Source: Cocos nucifera
Lineage: Eukaryota > Streptophyta > Magnoliopsida > Arecales > Arecaceae
Reading direction: 5' to 3'
Length of the DNA stretch: 64,000 bases
NCBI GenBank assembly: GCA_006176705.1
Contig: QRFJ01005784.1
Location: 186,001 to 250,000 of the forward strand
Below are positions 42,604 to 52,766 of the stretch, in pieces. A program made the translations under genes and the position numbers. Positions within the stretch are counted from its first letter, which is position 1; every line of letters starts with the position of its first letter. The notes beneath the pieces were generated by a model that saw only the letters and a program-made list of their open reading frames with translations, was not told the origin of the DNA and did not search any database.

Positions 42604-44896
42604 TGAAGGGAAATCCTGATTTCCCGGTCCAGGTTCGTCCAGATCTGATCAGATCAAGAGATATATTTCAAAAATTTTTCTCTTGATCTCAATCAGATCT
42701 TGATATGTTTCAGATCTGATTCTTATTATTTTAATAAATAAAATAAAATAAGATAAATTAAATCAAATTTAATTTACCTGATTTGGGTAATCCTATTACC
42801 CTGTAGATGATCCTGATTGCAGCGGAAGGTTCTGGATCTTAGCCACGCAAGCGCCTGGCCTCTACCGGTATCCACTCGGGTTGGATCTGGAGATCCTCTT
42901 CTTCTCTATCACACCTCCAAAAATCAGATCTGGATCTGATCTGGAGGATCTTCAAAACTCTTTTGAAGATCTGCAGTCGTCCTTTTGCAGCAGCGCAGCC
43001 TTCTTGCTTTTGATCGCCTTTCCTTGATCTGGAATCGCACCAAACCTAAGTCCAAAACACCTTTTGGACGTGGAGAGGAGAAGGAGGAGAAGTTTAGGCA
43101 TGGAGGAAGGAGGGGAGAGGCAGCCTTGGGGCGTGGGAAATCTCTATTCTAATAGCATTGGAATTAGGGTTGGGCGCAGGGTCTTATTTATAGACCTCTA
43201 AGCGTGATCCAACTCCTCTTCCTCTCAACCAATCACAACCCTTTGTGAAATCAGATCTAAATCTGATTGGTTGGAATAGAGACCCCTGGATTCCTCCTTA
43301 GAGGGCGCCTAAGACCAGTCAAACTGGATTCTTAGTAGAACTCTGATTGGAATCCTAAAGGGAGGTGGAGTCCTTGTCCAACAAGGACTCCTAGGCGCCT
43401 CCTACTTGGGCTCACGCCACCCTTGGCGTGCGCCCTTCCTCCTTGCCAGGTTCTGGCAGGGGGACAAGGCCCCCACCAGCTCTCCAATAGGTGCATGACA
43501 TGTGGTCAAAAGTCAAAGGTGTCAATGGTCAACGTTTGACCAGTCAAAGGTAGACTTTTGACCAAAGTCAAAGAACAAGAAATGGCAGGTGACCAAAAAT
43601 GGCAGGTAATGTCTTATACAAATAAGACAACCTATTCTGACTTGGACAACCTCCAGTCAGACCATATGAAGGCCTCTGATTGAGCACAAACTCCTTTGGC
43701 TCAGTCAGGACAACTTATTTATGATAGTAAAAGAAGAACGTTAGGTTCAATCGAGTGCTAGCACGATTTCCTTGAACCTAATTGAATCTCATTCAGATCA
43801 ATTGAACTAGATCAGTTCAATTGATGATCACCAGATTCAAACCCTTGTTTGTGTGACCCAGTTAGGTTCAGTTCTGTATGGTAATGGGATATGTCATGAT
43901 CTCTATCATAGACATCATCGAAACTCCTTTCGATGGATCAGAACTCTTCTGATTCGAACAGCTAGAATGATCGATCATCTAAATCATTCTAATTGCTCCC
44001 AAAATCCACCAGTGACACCTAGCAGTATATGGTGGCAACCCATCAGAGCTGAATGCGAACCTCTTGGTGCAGCTACCTGTGTGATTAAGTTCTTCTATCT
44101 TGAGCCCCGATCAGATTAGGGTTAAGGTGAACTCGTCAAACCCTAGTCTCTGTCATATGATGTAATCATTCGATTCGAGTCCAATGTGAAAATCTAAATA
44201 GAAACTCTTTCTATTATTTCACTCTGCCATGGCCATGGGCTTCTGGACTTGATTCTCATGATTATCATAGGGCTGCTCCTCTACCACCGAGGTAGATAGA
44301 TCCCATCTTGATGCAATCCAGTTCCTACAATGAACATGCTATAGCCAACATACACCTCAGGGTTCCATATGGCTAGGAGACCGAGTAATGGTGTAGTCAA
44401 ACTATAACACCCTCAAGGTGAACTGCCGATGCATCTCAGGTCAAAGAACCAGACACACTACTGCAGCATCGAGTCAGTCATTGACGAGAAGGTAGACTCC
44501 CTAATGACTACTCGAGGTGGTCACGCTCAGTGCCCTCGTTCTCTAACGAGTACCTATACTTTCGCTCCGGTGTCTCCACACCGTAGACTCAAGACTCATC
44601 TACTAAAGAGAAGCGATCGTACACCAACCTTCCGGATCAATCACCATCCTCGTGATGATCCTATGGTCGGGAGCTGTTTATGAGTTAATAATGATTATTC
44701 ATGTCTTAAATTTTCAACTCTTGAAAATATGAATTATCATTACCATTAACTCAAAGGATGTATCACAGACACTAAATACACAGGTGTGATAGAAAATAAC
44801 CCATTTTATTGATTATAGTCAAAATTACAATTTTGCCCCTAGAAGTGTATTACAAGTGTCAGCCAATTCTGGCTTTTAGGGCACATATATCTTACA
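42604..44896 (-). repeat. 5' LTR of element B
   Basis: A 2,293-bp LTR, minus start TGTAAGATATATG at 44896, nearly identical to 34669-36960. It is followed by the target duplication GAGAG. A TATA box is at 43185-43192. Confidence 0.93.
43185..43192 (-). promoter_or_regulatory. TATA box in B 5' LTR
   Basis: The minus strand reads TATAAATA in the B/C/G family's conserved core-promoter position. In the 5' LTR this is the one that would drive the element. Confidence 0.7.
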
Positions 44897-44901
44897 GAGA
44901 G

Positions 44902-45429
44902 GCTCTGACAGTCATTGAAAGGAGCTTGCCAGAGCACCAATGGAGCATGAAGAAGCACAGAGAGGCTCTGGTAGCCATTGAGAGGAGCTCGGTAAAGCGC
45001 CGAGCACGTGCAGCCCATAGAGCAGACGTAGGCATAGCATCGGATAGAGCAGAGCGTCAGGCAAAGTGAGACAATGACTATGTGAGTGGCCGTTAGGCAT
45101 GATGTAGCAAATTTTACAGGAAGCATCCAAAGGCGTCGAGGACGTTGGTACTAGCAGACTTGTGAGAGGGTCTCCTTGGAGATTTTAAGAGCTTTTGTGA
45201 GGGTAGCTTTTAGTTGAGAGAGATTTGTGTACAATAAGTTGAGAGTGGGTGTTGTCCTCTTGTACTTGATTCTTTTTCATAGTGAAGCTTGCATGCTTTG
45301 TGGAGCTAGCACTTGGGCTAATCCACGTACCTATTTATGTTCTTGTTTTATTTCTTCTTTCTTTTTGCTATCAATAAAAGAATACCGGATCCTGAGGTGG
45401 TGGTGTCCTAGCCATACATCCCCAATGAT
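44902..45429 (+). repeat. Element D 5' LTR, piece 3 of 3
   Basis: It continues D after B and matches 46370-46869. It contains a partial duplication of about 60-75 bp around CAGCCATTGAGAGGAGCTC that is also seen in the 3' LTR. It ends in CCGGATCCTGAGGTGGTGG and TCCTAGCCA just before the primer-site array. Added together the three pieces give about 1,000 bp, close to the 3' LTR length. Confidence 0.85.
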
Positions 45430-45500
45430 TGGTATCAGAGTGAGTTGATATCATAATAATTGGTATCAGAGCTGAATTGGTATCGGGATAGGTTGCGATA
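45430..45500 (+). repeat. Tandem array of primer-binding-site-like units (D)
   Basis: TGGTATCAGAGT (45430), TGATATCA (45446), an exact TGGTATCAGAGC (45461) and TGGTATCGGG (45478) follow one another at 16, 15 and 17 bp. The first lies at the LTR edge; the third is the best match to initiator tRNA-Met. Any of them might have primed minus-strand synthesis. Confidence 0.75.
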
Positions 45501-45889
45501 GTGGTGATCAAGATTGAAGATAGAGAAGATAGGCACAATCAAGATGAAGATCAATCATGAAAGATTGATCAATGCTCTCTTATACAAGGAGGAGCCATCT
45601 ACATAGAAGATGCCAGCAGGAGGACAGTGCAAGGTGAAACTCCAAGTGGAGATGATCGAACACGAGATGGAGACTCGGGAGGATGAGCGACGTTGCTAGA
45701 AGGCTACCCTAAGTAGGTCTTGAGTCAGGTGGAGCATGATACATGATGGAGATAAGATCGAGTAGCCTGGCTCGACTTCTATATTTGCCCATCCATGAGT
45801 AGCAGATGATTGCCCCAGGACATGGGGGTGAGACGATTCAAAAGCTCTCAAAGTTAGATGGAGGCTGAATATCGAGTCGAGGTGGAGAT
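45501..45889 (+). mobile_element. Element D short internal region
   Basis: Only about 390 bp lie between the primer array and the 3' LTR, with no recognisable protein domain. It is purine-rich (GAAGATAGAGAAGATAGG, GGAGATGATCGAACACGAG) and ends in the polypurine tract GAGGTGGAGAT (45879-45889). Such a short interior makes D non-autonomous, TRIM-like in its interior but with larger LTRs than usual for that class. Confidence 0.8.
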
Positions 45890-46871
45890 TGTTAGGATTT
45901 GACGTCTCAAATTCGATGCACAGTAGAGGAAAATCAGTATCAGTACACAGTTGGGCTAGCTTGGATACGAATCGTGCCTGCTCAAGCTAAGATCAAGCTA
46001 GCTTGGACTGCAGTCGAGCCAGCCCTCTCAGGTAGATAAAAAATAGGTGTTCGGACGAGACGCAGTCAAGCTAGCTCGACCTCTGATAGAACCAACTTGA
46101 TGGAGGCGAACAAAATAGGATGGGATTTTTTGTTTGGACTTGGATTGTGATTAATCCAAGGAATCTATGGGAGTTGCGCATGGACCATAGGATCTAGCAG
46201 CCACAGAGGATTGCGGTCATGATCTGAAGGCTATGGACATGGTCAAAGTCTTGTTAGACTCATATTAGGAGATAAAGTTGTGTTAGGACTCCCGTGGATA
46301 GCTGATGTGAAGATTCTCATCCTATTAAAGGCTCGAGATATTGTGGAGAGTAAGAGGTACACTAAAAGACTCTGGCAGCCATCGAGAGGAGCTCGATAGA
46401 GCACCCATGGAGCATGAAGAAGTATAGAGAGAATTTGACAGCCATCGAGATGAGCTCAGTAGAGCATCGAGCATGTGCAGCCCATAGAGCAGACACAGAT
46501 AGAGTATCGAGGCAGAGCAAGGTAATGGCCATGTGAGTGGCTGTTAGGCATGATGTAGCAACTTTCACAAGAAGCATCTAAGAGCATCGAGGATCTTAGT
46601 ACTGGCAGGCCTATGAGAGGATCTCATTGGGGATTTTAAGAGAGCTTTTATGAGGATAGCTTTTAGTTGAGAGAGGTTTGTGTACAGCAAGTTGAGAGTA
46701 GATGTTCTTCTCTTATACTTGATTTTCACTTTCATAGTGAAGCTTGCATGCCGGTGGAGCTAGCACTTGGGGCTAATCCATATATCTGATTGTATTCTTA
46801 TTTTATTTCTTCTTTCTTTCTACTGTCAACAAAAGGATACCGGATCCTGAGATGGTGGTGTCCTAGCCAGA
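45890..46871 (+). repeat. Element D 3' LTR
   Basis: About 980 bp from TGTTAGGATTTGACG to TCCTAGCCAGA, the uninterrupted reference for the split 5' LTR. A weak TATA-like TATTAAAG is at 46323. Its extreme 3' end appears to be cut by C at 46872, since the 5' LTR copy runs some 15 bp further before the primer site. Confidence 0.85.
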
Positions 46872-47275
46872 CTTTAAATATATGTGCCATAGAAGTCAGA
46901 ATTGGCTGACACTTGTTGTACACTTCTAAGGGCAAAATTATAATTTTGACTATAAATAATAAAATAGATTATTTTCTATCACAATGTATATTTAGTGTCT
47001 ATGATACATTCTTTGAGTTAATGATAATGATAATTCTTATTTTCAAGAGTTGAAAATTTAAGACATGAATTTTCGTTATTAACTCATAAAATGCTTCTGA
47101 CCGTAGAATCAACATGGGGATGGTGATTGATCCAGAAGGTTGGTGTACAATCATTTCTTTATAGTAGATGAGTCTTGAGTCTACGATGTAGAGACACTGA
47201 AGTGAGAGTACGGACACTCATTAGAGAATGAAGGCACTTTCCGTGACCACCTCGAGCAGTTATAAGAAAGTCTAC
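46872..47275 (+). repeat. Element C 5' LTR, piece 1 of 2
   Basis: It matches the C 3' LTR start (62380 on) from AAATATATGTGCCATAGAAG; the very first bases TG are altered (CTTTAAATATATG). It is cut at TCTAC (47271-47275) by J and resumes at 54713. Confidence 0.85.
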
Positions 47276-49192
47276 TGATGCATGCTAATTTATAGCTATG
47301 GCAAGTGCACCAGTCGATCAAGTCGATCAAGTAATAAAGTGAATGAGTAGAGTATCGTCCCTAGAGGATTGGAAAACAAGTACTGAAAAGCTCTTTCCTA
47401 TGCTTTATTTAGAAGACCGATTTATGAGAATAAGAAATTAAAGAATAAAATAAATAAATAATTAAAATTTTTTTAAGGAAATAGAGAGAGTGTAATTATT
47501 AGGGTTTTAAACTTAAGAGCAATGGATTACTAAGGCAATCGGTTCACCAACTCAATCAATACAATATTCAGATTATTAATTTAATTTTATTTCATGTGAT
47601 GGTGGAGTCTCCTAATTTATTCACTATCCTTTGGTCCAGGCATAGCAAAACTATCAATATTTATTAATTACCCTATGATCTAGGTGTAATTTAAATAAAT
47701 ATTAATGCATTAAGATTTGTGAAACCCTCTAATTAAAATATGCTGCGTCCAAAGCGCACTAAAATTCCCGCATGCATATGAATTCTAATTTGATTCATAA
47801 TACAAGGTATATAATCAAGAAGCAATAACATAGATGTACTTAGCCCATAACATCTATGTTCATCAGATCAATTAGAATATGGCCAGTAATCTAAAAGCAT
47901 TAAGATCAGATTTATATACTCCTCATGAATAAAATTTAAAAATAAATCATACTGAATATTGCATCAAAAGAGTGGCTACACCTTAGCCTTAGTAAAAGAA
48001 AATTTAGTACATGATAACAAGTTTAAAAACAGCAAATAAAATAAAAAGCATAAAGAAATTAGACTGTTTGATTGCTGAAATTGATTATCTATTGCTCTTG
48101 GTGTGGAGAACTTGGTGAAGAAGAAGAGGCTCCTTGATCGATGTTTTGATTGTCGAATAAAATCAAAAATCCTTTTCTTTCTCTCTCAAATCTCTCTTCT
48201 CTTTCTACCTCTCTCCTCTCTTTTTCTTTTTTTTCTCTTTTTCTACTACTTCTCTCCTCTCTTTTTCTTTTTTTTTCTCTTTTTCTACTACTTCTCTCTT
48301 TTTTTCTCTGACTCTACGACTTCTCCTTTTTTTTCTTCCCTTGCTTCCCTCTTTTTCTACGGCAGCAGTAGATTTTTATAGGCTAAAAAATTGATTCTTC
48401 CCTAAATTCCTTTAGAAATTAGGTTTAAAACTCCCAAAACAAATCAAATAAGAATCTGGGTAATTCTAATCGTTGGATGTTGATCAAACGGTCCAAAAAT
48501 CACTTAAAAATTCCTTAAAATAACCCAGATCAAGTTGGATTTCATGCCAGCCATTGGATCAACCATTGGATTGAATTTGGGCCAGCCGATCGCGCACAAA
48601 GAAGGCTTCTAATCTTTAGTTTAATGTCGAGATGAATTTCAGCCGTTGGATCTCGATCGGGAGCTGTAGATGCCATTCATCAGCACTTTCTTTTCAACCG
48701 TCTGATCAAGTTTTAGTGAAAGACGCCCGTTGGATCAGACAAAATTTCTAAATTATCCTCTGTAGATCATGCATGAGCCCGATGTTGCGTGGGCCGCCAC
48801 ATTCTTCAGCCAATCGAAGCACGCTTCTTGATGTGAAATTCCCAAAATGCCCTCCTATTGGTCCACCGTGTGCCATAAAAAATGTTGATGTCATCCTGAC
48901 ATCAGCGCTGCATCGGCGGGTTGGTCTGCTGTTGCGATCGAACCAAGCCGAACCGCTGAGCCGATTCTGAATCGCTTTGAATCGAACCATTTTTTTTTTT
49001 TTTAAATTCAATTTCGGACTCATTTAAAGTTCGTTTTGCTTGAAATTTATTTCATCTGAACTAAAAAATAAGATCTTCACATTGGTGGCCTTCTTTCCTA
49101 CATAAGATTAATAAAAGTATCAATTTTTAATAAAATAAATTAATTTATTTTATAATTTAATATTTTTATTAATATAATTTTACCATTTATCA
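47276..49192 (-). repeat. 3' LTR of element J
   Basis: A 1,917-bp LTR, minus TGATAAATGG to GCATGCATCA. It has two 41-42-bp pyrimidine-rich units (48210-48250, 48251-48292). The minus-strand polypurine tract AAGTTGGGAGGTG (49193-49206) adjoins it. Confidence 0.9.
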
Positions 49193-50307
49193 CACCTCCC
49201 AACTTAGTCATTGCTAGTCCCTTAGCAATATTTTATTTAATACCATGTTTTAATAAGATTATCCATCACAAAGATAAAATCTAGGACTAAAGATCAAAAA
49301 GTTTAGAAAATACTGCTAACTAAGCATTAAGCTTCAGAAGCAAATTTTTCAGTCAATACAATTAAAAACTTTCTTAGAGTACATCAAAGATCTATAGCAC
49401 TTATGTTCGTGATGACTAACTTTAGCATTTCAGTATTAAATTAAAAGAACAAAAGTATCCTCTCTTATCACCTATTTTGGTCAATTTTCTATACATTCTC
49501 AATTTTATACTCATGAATTAAGGTAGCTTTCACACTGCCCCTTTTTTTTTTTTTGCTGAGCATCCTGGCCTTTCCTTCACCGTTTTACGTGAATTTTCAC
49601 ACTTGACCTAGGTGCAGAGACCCAGTTACTAGGCTTTGGGCAATCCACATATACTCTATCTTTTGCACTTTATTTTTAGGTAGGTAGCTCTTTCCTTAAA
49701 TTCAAAATTTTTTTTTTTTGATTAGAATGTATATTAATTACCAATTTTTAGTGATAATTGAATCCTCAGTTGGCCTTATAATCAATACCTACTTTGCCTT
49801 GTTAGTGTGCATGTGCAATTAAAAGTGCTAATAGTCTTTTAATGACCTAAGTAGGCTGCTAAAAGTTGACCAACTAATCTACTTCTTTAACTCGTTACAT
49901 TCATTAGCAAATAATTCTATCTTTTATCACTTGTCCAGTCTATCTTGCTCAAGATTTTCTTCTTGACACATGGTTTTTTTTTTTTTTTTAAACTTATTCT
50001 ACATTATCTTAAAGGAGAAAGAAAAATAAAGGGTGCAATAAAGGATAGGAAGGAATACACCTGATTTGGTTCAGTCTGGTTCTTTGGAGCTTTGAAATTT
50101 TGCTTGAGCTCTCATTGATTTTTTCTGCAAAATTGAAAATACACACCAAAGCAGTAGTAAAAGAGCAACCAATAAATTACTAAAAAATAAAAGAAAAGAA
50201 AAATGATCAAAACTAAAAAGAAAAGAAACAACCTATCTAGTAGTTCTGATTTATAGTCTTCAGCTTGACTTTCTTTGAGTTCTAAAGTGGATCAATCTGG
50301 TGCCACT
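49193..50307 (-). mobile_element. Element J non-coding 3' internal region
   Basis: 1.1 kb between the end of protease and the polypurine tract. It has AT-rich runs, long T tracts and no domain. The first 560 bp are shared with element I (20690-21253), so this configuration predates both insertions, and the loss of pol may too. Confidence 0.75.
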
Positions 50308-51000
50308 TCAATTGGAAATACTTTCATGTTTGATTGAGTCCTCTTTCAATTTGACATTGCTCGCTTTTATAGTCTCAAACCTATTTTCTACAGAATTCTC
50401 ATATAATGGATTGTCAATAATATCAATTAGAAAATAAGTTTGATTATCATCAGTATGTTTAGTATCTTTGAAAATATTAAAAGTAACTTGTTCATCTTGG
50501 ACTCTAAGAATTAATTTTTCTTGTTGAACATCTATTAAAGCTCCTCCAGTAGCTAAAAAGGGTCTCCCTAAAATAAGGGGTACATCATAATCTTCTTCCA
50601 TATCAAGAACAATAAAATCAATAGGGAAAAATAAACTTGTTTACCTTTACCAAGACATCCTCCACTATACCTCTTGGATATTTAATGGATCTATCGGCTA
50701 ATTGAAGAGTAATAGTGGTAGGCTTTGGTTCTCCTAGACCCAGCTTCCTGAAAATAGAAAAAGGCATGAGATTAATGCTTGCTCCTAAATCACATAAAAC
50801 TTTATCAAAACTACAATCACCAATAATGCAGGGGATAGTAAAACTCCCTGGATCTTTTAGCTTCTGTGGTAATTTATTTTGAAGTATTGCTGAGCATTCT
50901 TCATTCAAATTTATTCTCTCATGCTCCTTCAGCTTTTTCTTATTTGTTAGGATTTCTTTGAGAAACTTGGCATACCTGGGCATTTGAGTAATAGCATCTA
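50308..51000 (-). pseudogene. Element J aspartic protease
   Basis: Read on the minus strand: MPRYAKFLKEILTNKKKL, then a linker (SAILQNKLPQKLKDPGSF), the active site CDLGASINLMPFSIFRKLGL (D-L-G-A-S) near 50810-50760, then ADRSIKYPRGIVEDVLVKV, a frameshift near 50625, and DYDVPLILGRPFLATGGALIDV near 50590-50525, the second conserved half. This is the retropepsin-like protease common to plant Athila-type polyproteins. Residues needed for catalysis appear intact; one frameshift and the missing pol mark it as a non-autonomous remnant. Confidence 0.85.
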
Positions 51001-51027
51001 CAAAAGGAATATTAATATGTAAATTCT

Positions 51028-52650
51028 TTAAAATTTTGAAAAAGTTAGAAAATTTCTTATCTTATCTGGATGCTGTATTTGTCTCTCTGGGAATGGTAGT
51101 GGTGGCACGTAGGGCTTCACATTTGGATAAGCAAATCGTATACCTGGAGACCATCCATCTGCTGGTTGTTTTGGTGACTGATGAATTTTAGTTGATGGTT
51201 CCTTATTTGTAGTTGGCTCTTCAGTCTCTTTCTTCTGATGTGGCTCCTCCAGCTTTGTACCACTTCTTAGGGTGATAGCATTGACTTGCTCCCTTGGATT
51301 GGTCTCCGTGTTGCTTGGCAAGGATCCCTGAGGTCTCTCGGAGATTATCTTAGCCATTTGACCTATTTGCATCTCCAAGTTTTGAATTGCTGCTGCTTGG
51401 TCCTGCCTAAGTTTGGCTTCCAAATTTTTTATAGTTGCTTCTTGGTTTTGCATAAATTTGACCATCAGCTCTTCCATGTTGGACTTCTTTTCAGGTACTT
51501 GGAATCCCGGGGGTGGCTGTTGTGCTGCATTTTGATTGCTCCATGAGAAATTTGGGTGCTGCCTCCACCCTTGATTGTATGTGTTGGAGTAGGGATTATT
51601 TTGTTGCGGCCTAAAAAAATTACCAATATAATTAGCTGTATCAGTTGCTTTAGAAAAAGGATTACCTGTTTGGCAATTGCTCGTATCGTGTCCTCCTCCA
51701 CACAGGTCATAAGTAATGCTCTGAACATGCATAGCTGTTCCCTTTCAAGTTGTTGACTTGGCTCTAAGGGCTGCAATTTCAGCTAGTAAGGTTGGCACGC
51801 AATCTACTCCCTGCACAAGCTGCTAGTCTTTTTGGCATCATGCATTCTATCTGCCATTGATAGCTATTTGATGCCATCTCATCGATCAGATCGAAGGCTT
51901 CTTCCTCCATTTTTTGGTTAATGGTTCCTCCTGCTGCTGCATCATCAATCATAGAACGATTAGTAGGAGATAAACCATTATAGAAAGTTTGTACCTGAAG
52001 CCATACGGGTAGTTGATGATGTGGACATCTCCTCAGCAGTTTCTTGAAATGCTCCCAAGCCTCATATAGTGTCTCCATGTCCATCTGCATAAAGAAGTGA
52101 TATCGTTGCGCATCTTGGCAGTCTTGGAAGGTGGAAAGTACTTGGCTAAGAATTTTTGGGCTAGGACATCCCAAGTTGTGATAGAACCTGCAGGAAGAGA
52201 ATGAAGCCAACTTTTAGCTTTGTCCCATAAAGAGAAAGGAAATAACCTTAATCTAATAGCATCATCCGACACCCCATTAATTTTAAAAGTATCACAAAGT
52301 TCAAGAAAATTAGAAATATGGGCATTCGGATCATCATGCATGTGTCCACTGAATTGGACAGTTGATTGAATCATCTGGATCATCGTCGATTTTATTTCAA
52401 AGTTGTTTGCTCGCACAGGCGGTCTCCTGATGCTCGAAGCTGCATCGGCTATAGATGGTGTGATGTAATCATTTAATGGATGATGTACTGATCGAATAGC
52501 TTCATGCTGTCCTTCGGTCGCCATATCCAATCCTAGATTGATGTCGTTAGGATCTTCAGCTGCCATGTTTCTTTCTTGTTGTAGTCTTCTAATGGTCCTT
52601 TCAATTTCTGGATCTAAAGGTAGTAAGTTACTATGTCCAGTACGTGTCAT
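51028..52650 (-). pseudogene. Element J gag
   Basis: The start is at 52650 (MTRTGHSNLLPLDPEIERT), about 100 nt after the primer site. The retrotransposon gag domain lies near 52420-51960: NFLELCDTFKINGVSDDAIRL, LFPFSLWDKAKSWL, then after a frameshift near 52110 FKKLLRRCPHHQLPVWLQVQTFYNGL and MIDDAAAGG. A third open stretch, 51732-51028, carries the zinc knuckle YDLCGGGHDTSNC (first Cys now Tyr), then a Gln/Asn/Pro-rich stretch and a coiled coil MVKFMQNQEATIKNLEAKL. It ends in the usual NAITLRSGTKLEEP and PYVPPLPFPER motifs of this group. It is broken by at least two frame changes. Confidence 0.88.
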
Positions 52651-52743
52651 GCACTGAAAATTTTTTTTTTAAATAATAAAAATTAAAAATAAATTTCTAA
52701 AGTAAAGCTAGGATCAAAATTTTAATATTATTTTAGACACAAT

Positions 52744-52760
52744 CCCCAGCAATGGTGCCA
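52744..52760 (-). other. Primer-binding site of J (tRNA-Asp type)
   Basis: The minus strand reads TGGCACCATTGCTGGGG, three transitions from TGGCGCCGTTGCCGGGG, the complement of the 3' end of plant tRNA-Asp and the usual Athila primer site. All three changes are at CpG/CpNpG-type positions. Confidence 0.85.
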
Positions 52761-52766
52761 AAAACT

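Larger units (their letters stand above)
34669..44896 (-). mobile_element. Element B, Angela/BARE-like copia, youngest insertion
   Basis: A complete minus-strand element of 10.2 kb: 2.29-kb LTRs, PBS, leader with splice signals, gag, protease, integrase, RT, partial RNase H and polypurine tract. It is flanked by a perfect GAGAG (34664-34668, 44897-44901) and sits in D's 5' LTR. The RT and RNase H sequence is closest, from memory, to the Angela/BARE lineage. The polyprotein has frameshifts near 40375 and 40003, one in-frame stop at 38579-38581, a frameshift near 37260 and a 197-bp RNase H deletion. It could move only with help from other copies. Confidence 0.92.

Noticed and set aside
48170..48381. 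Phe/Leu/Ser-rich open stretch that looks like a membrane protein
   Set aside because: It is the translation of the pyrimidine-rich LTR repeat; unit number varies and composition explains the hydrophobicity.
51286..51546. Plus-strand open stretch of 86 codons within J
   Set aside because: Opposite strand of the J gag C-terminal region, with a cysteine/leucine-rich random-like composition.
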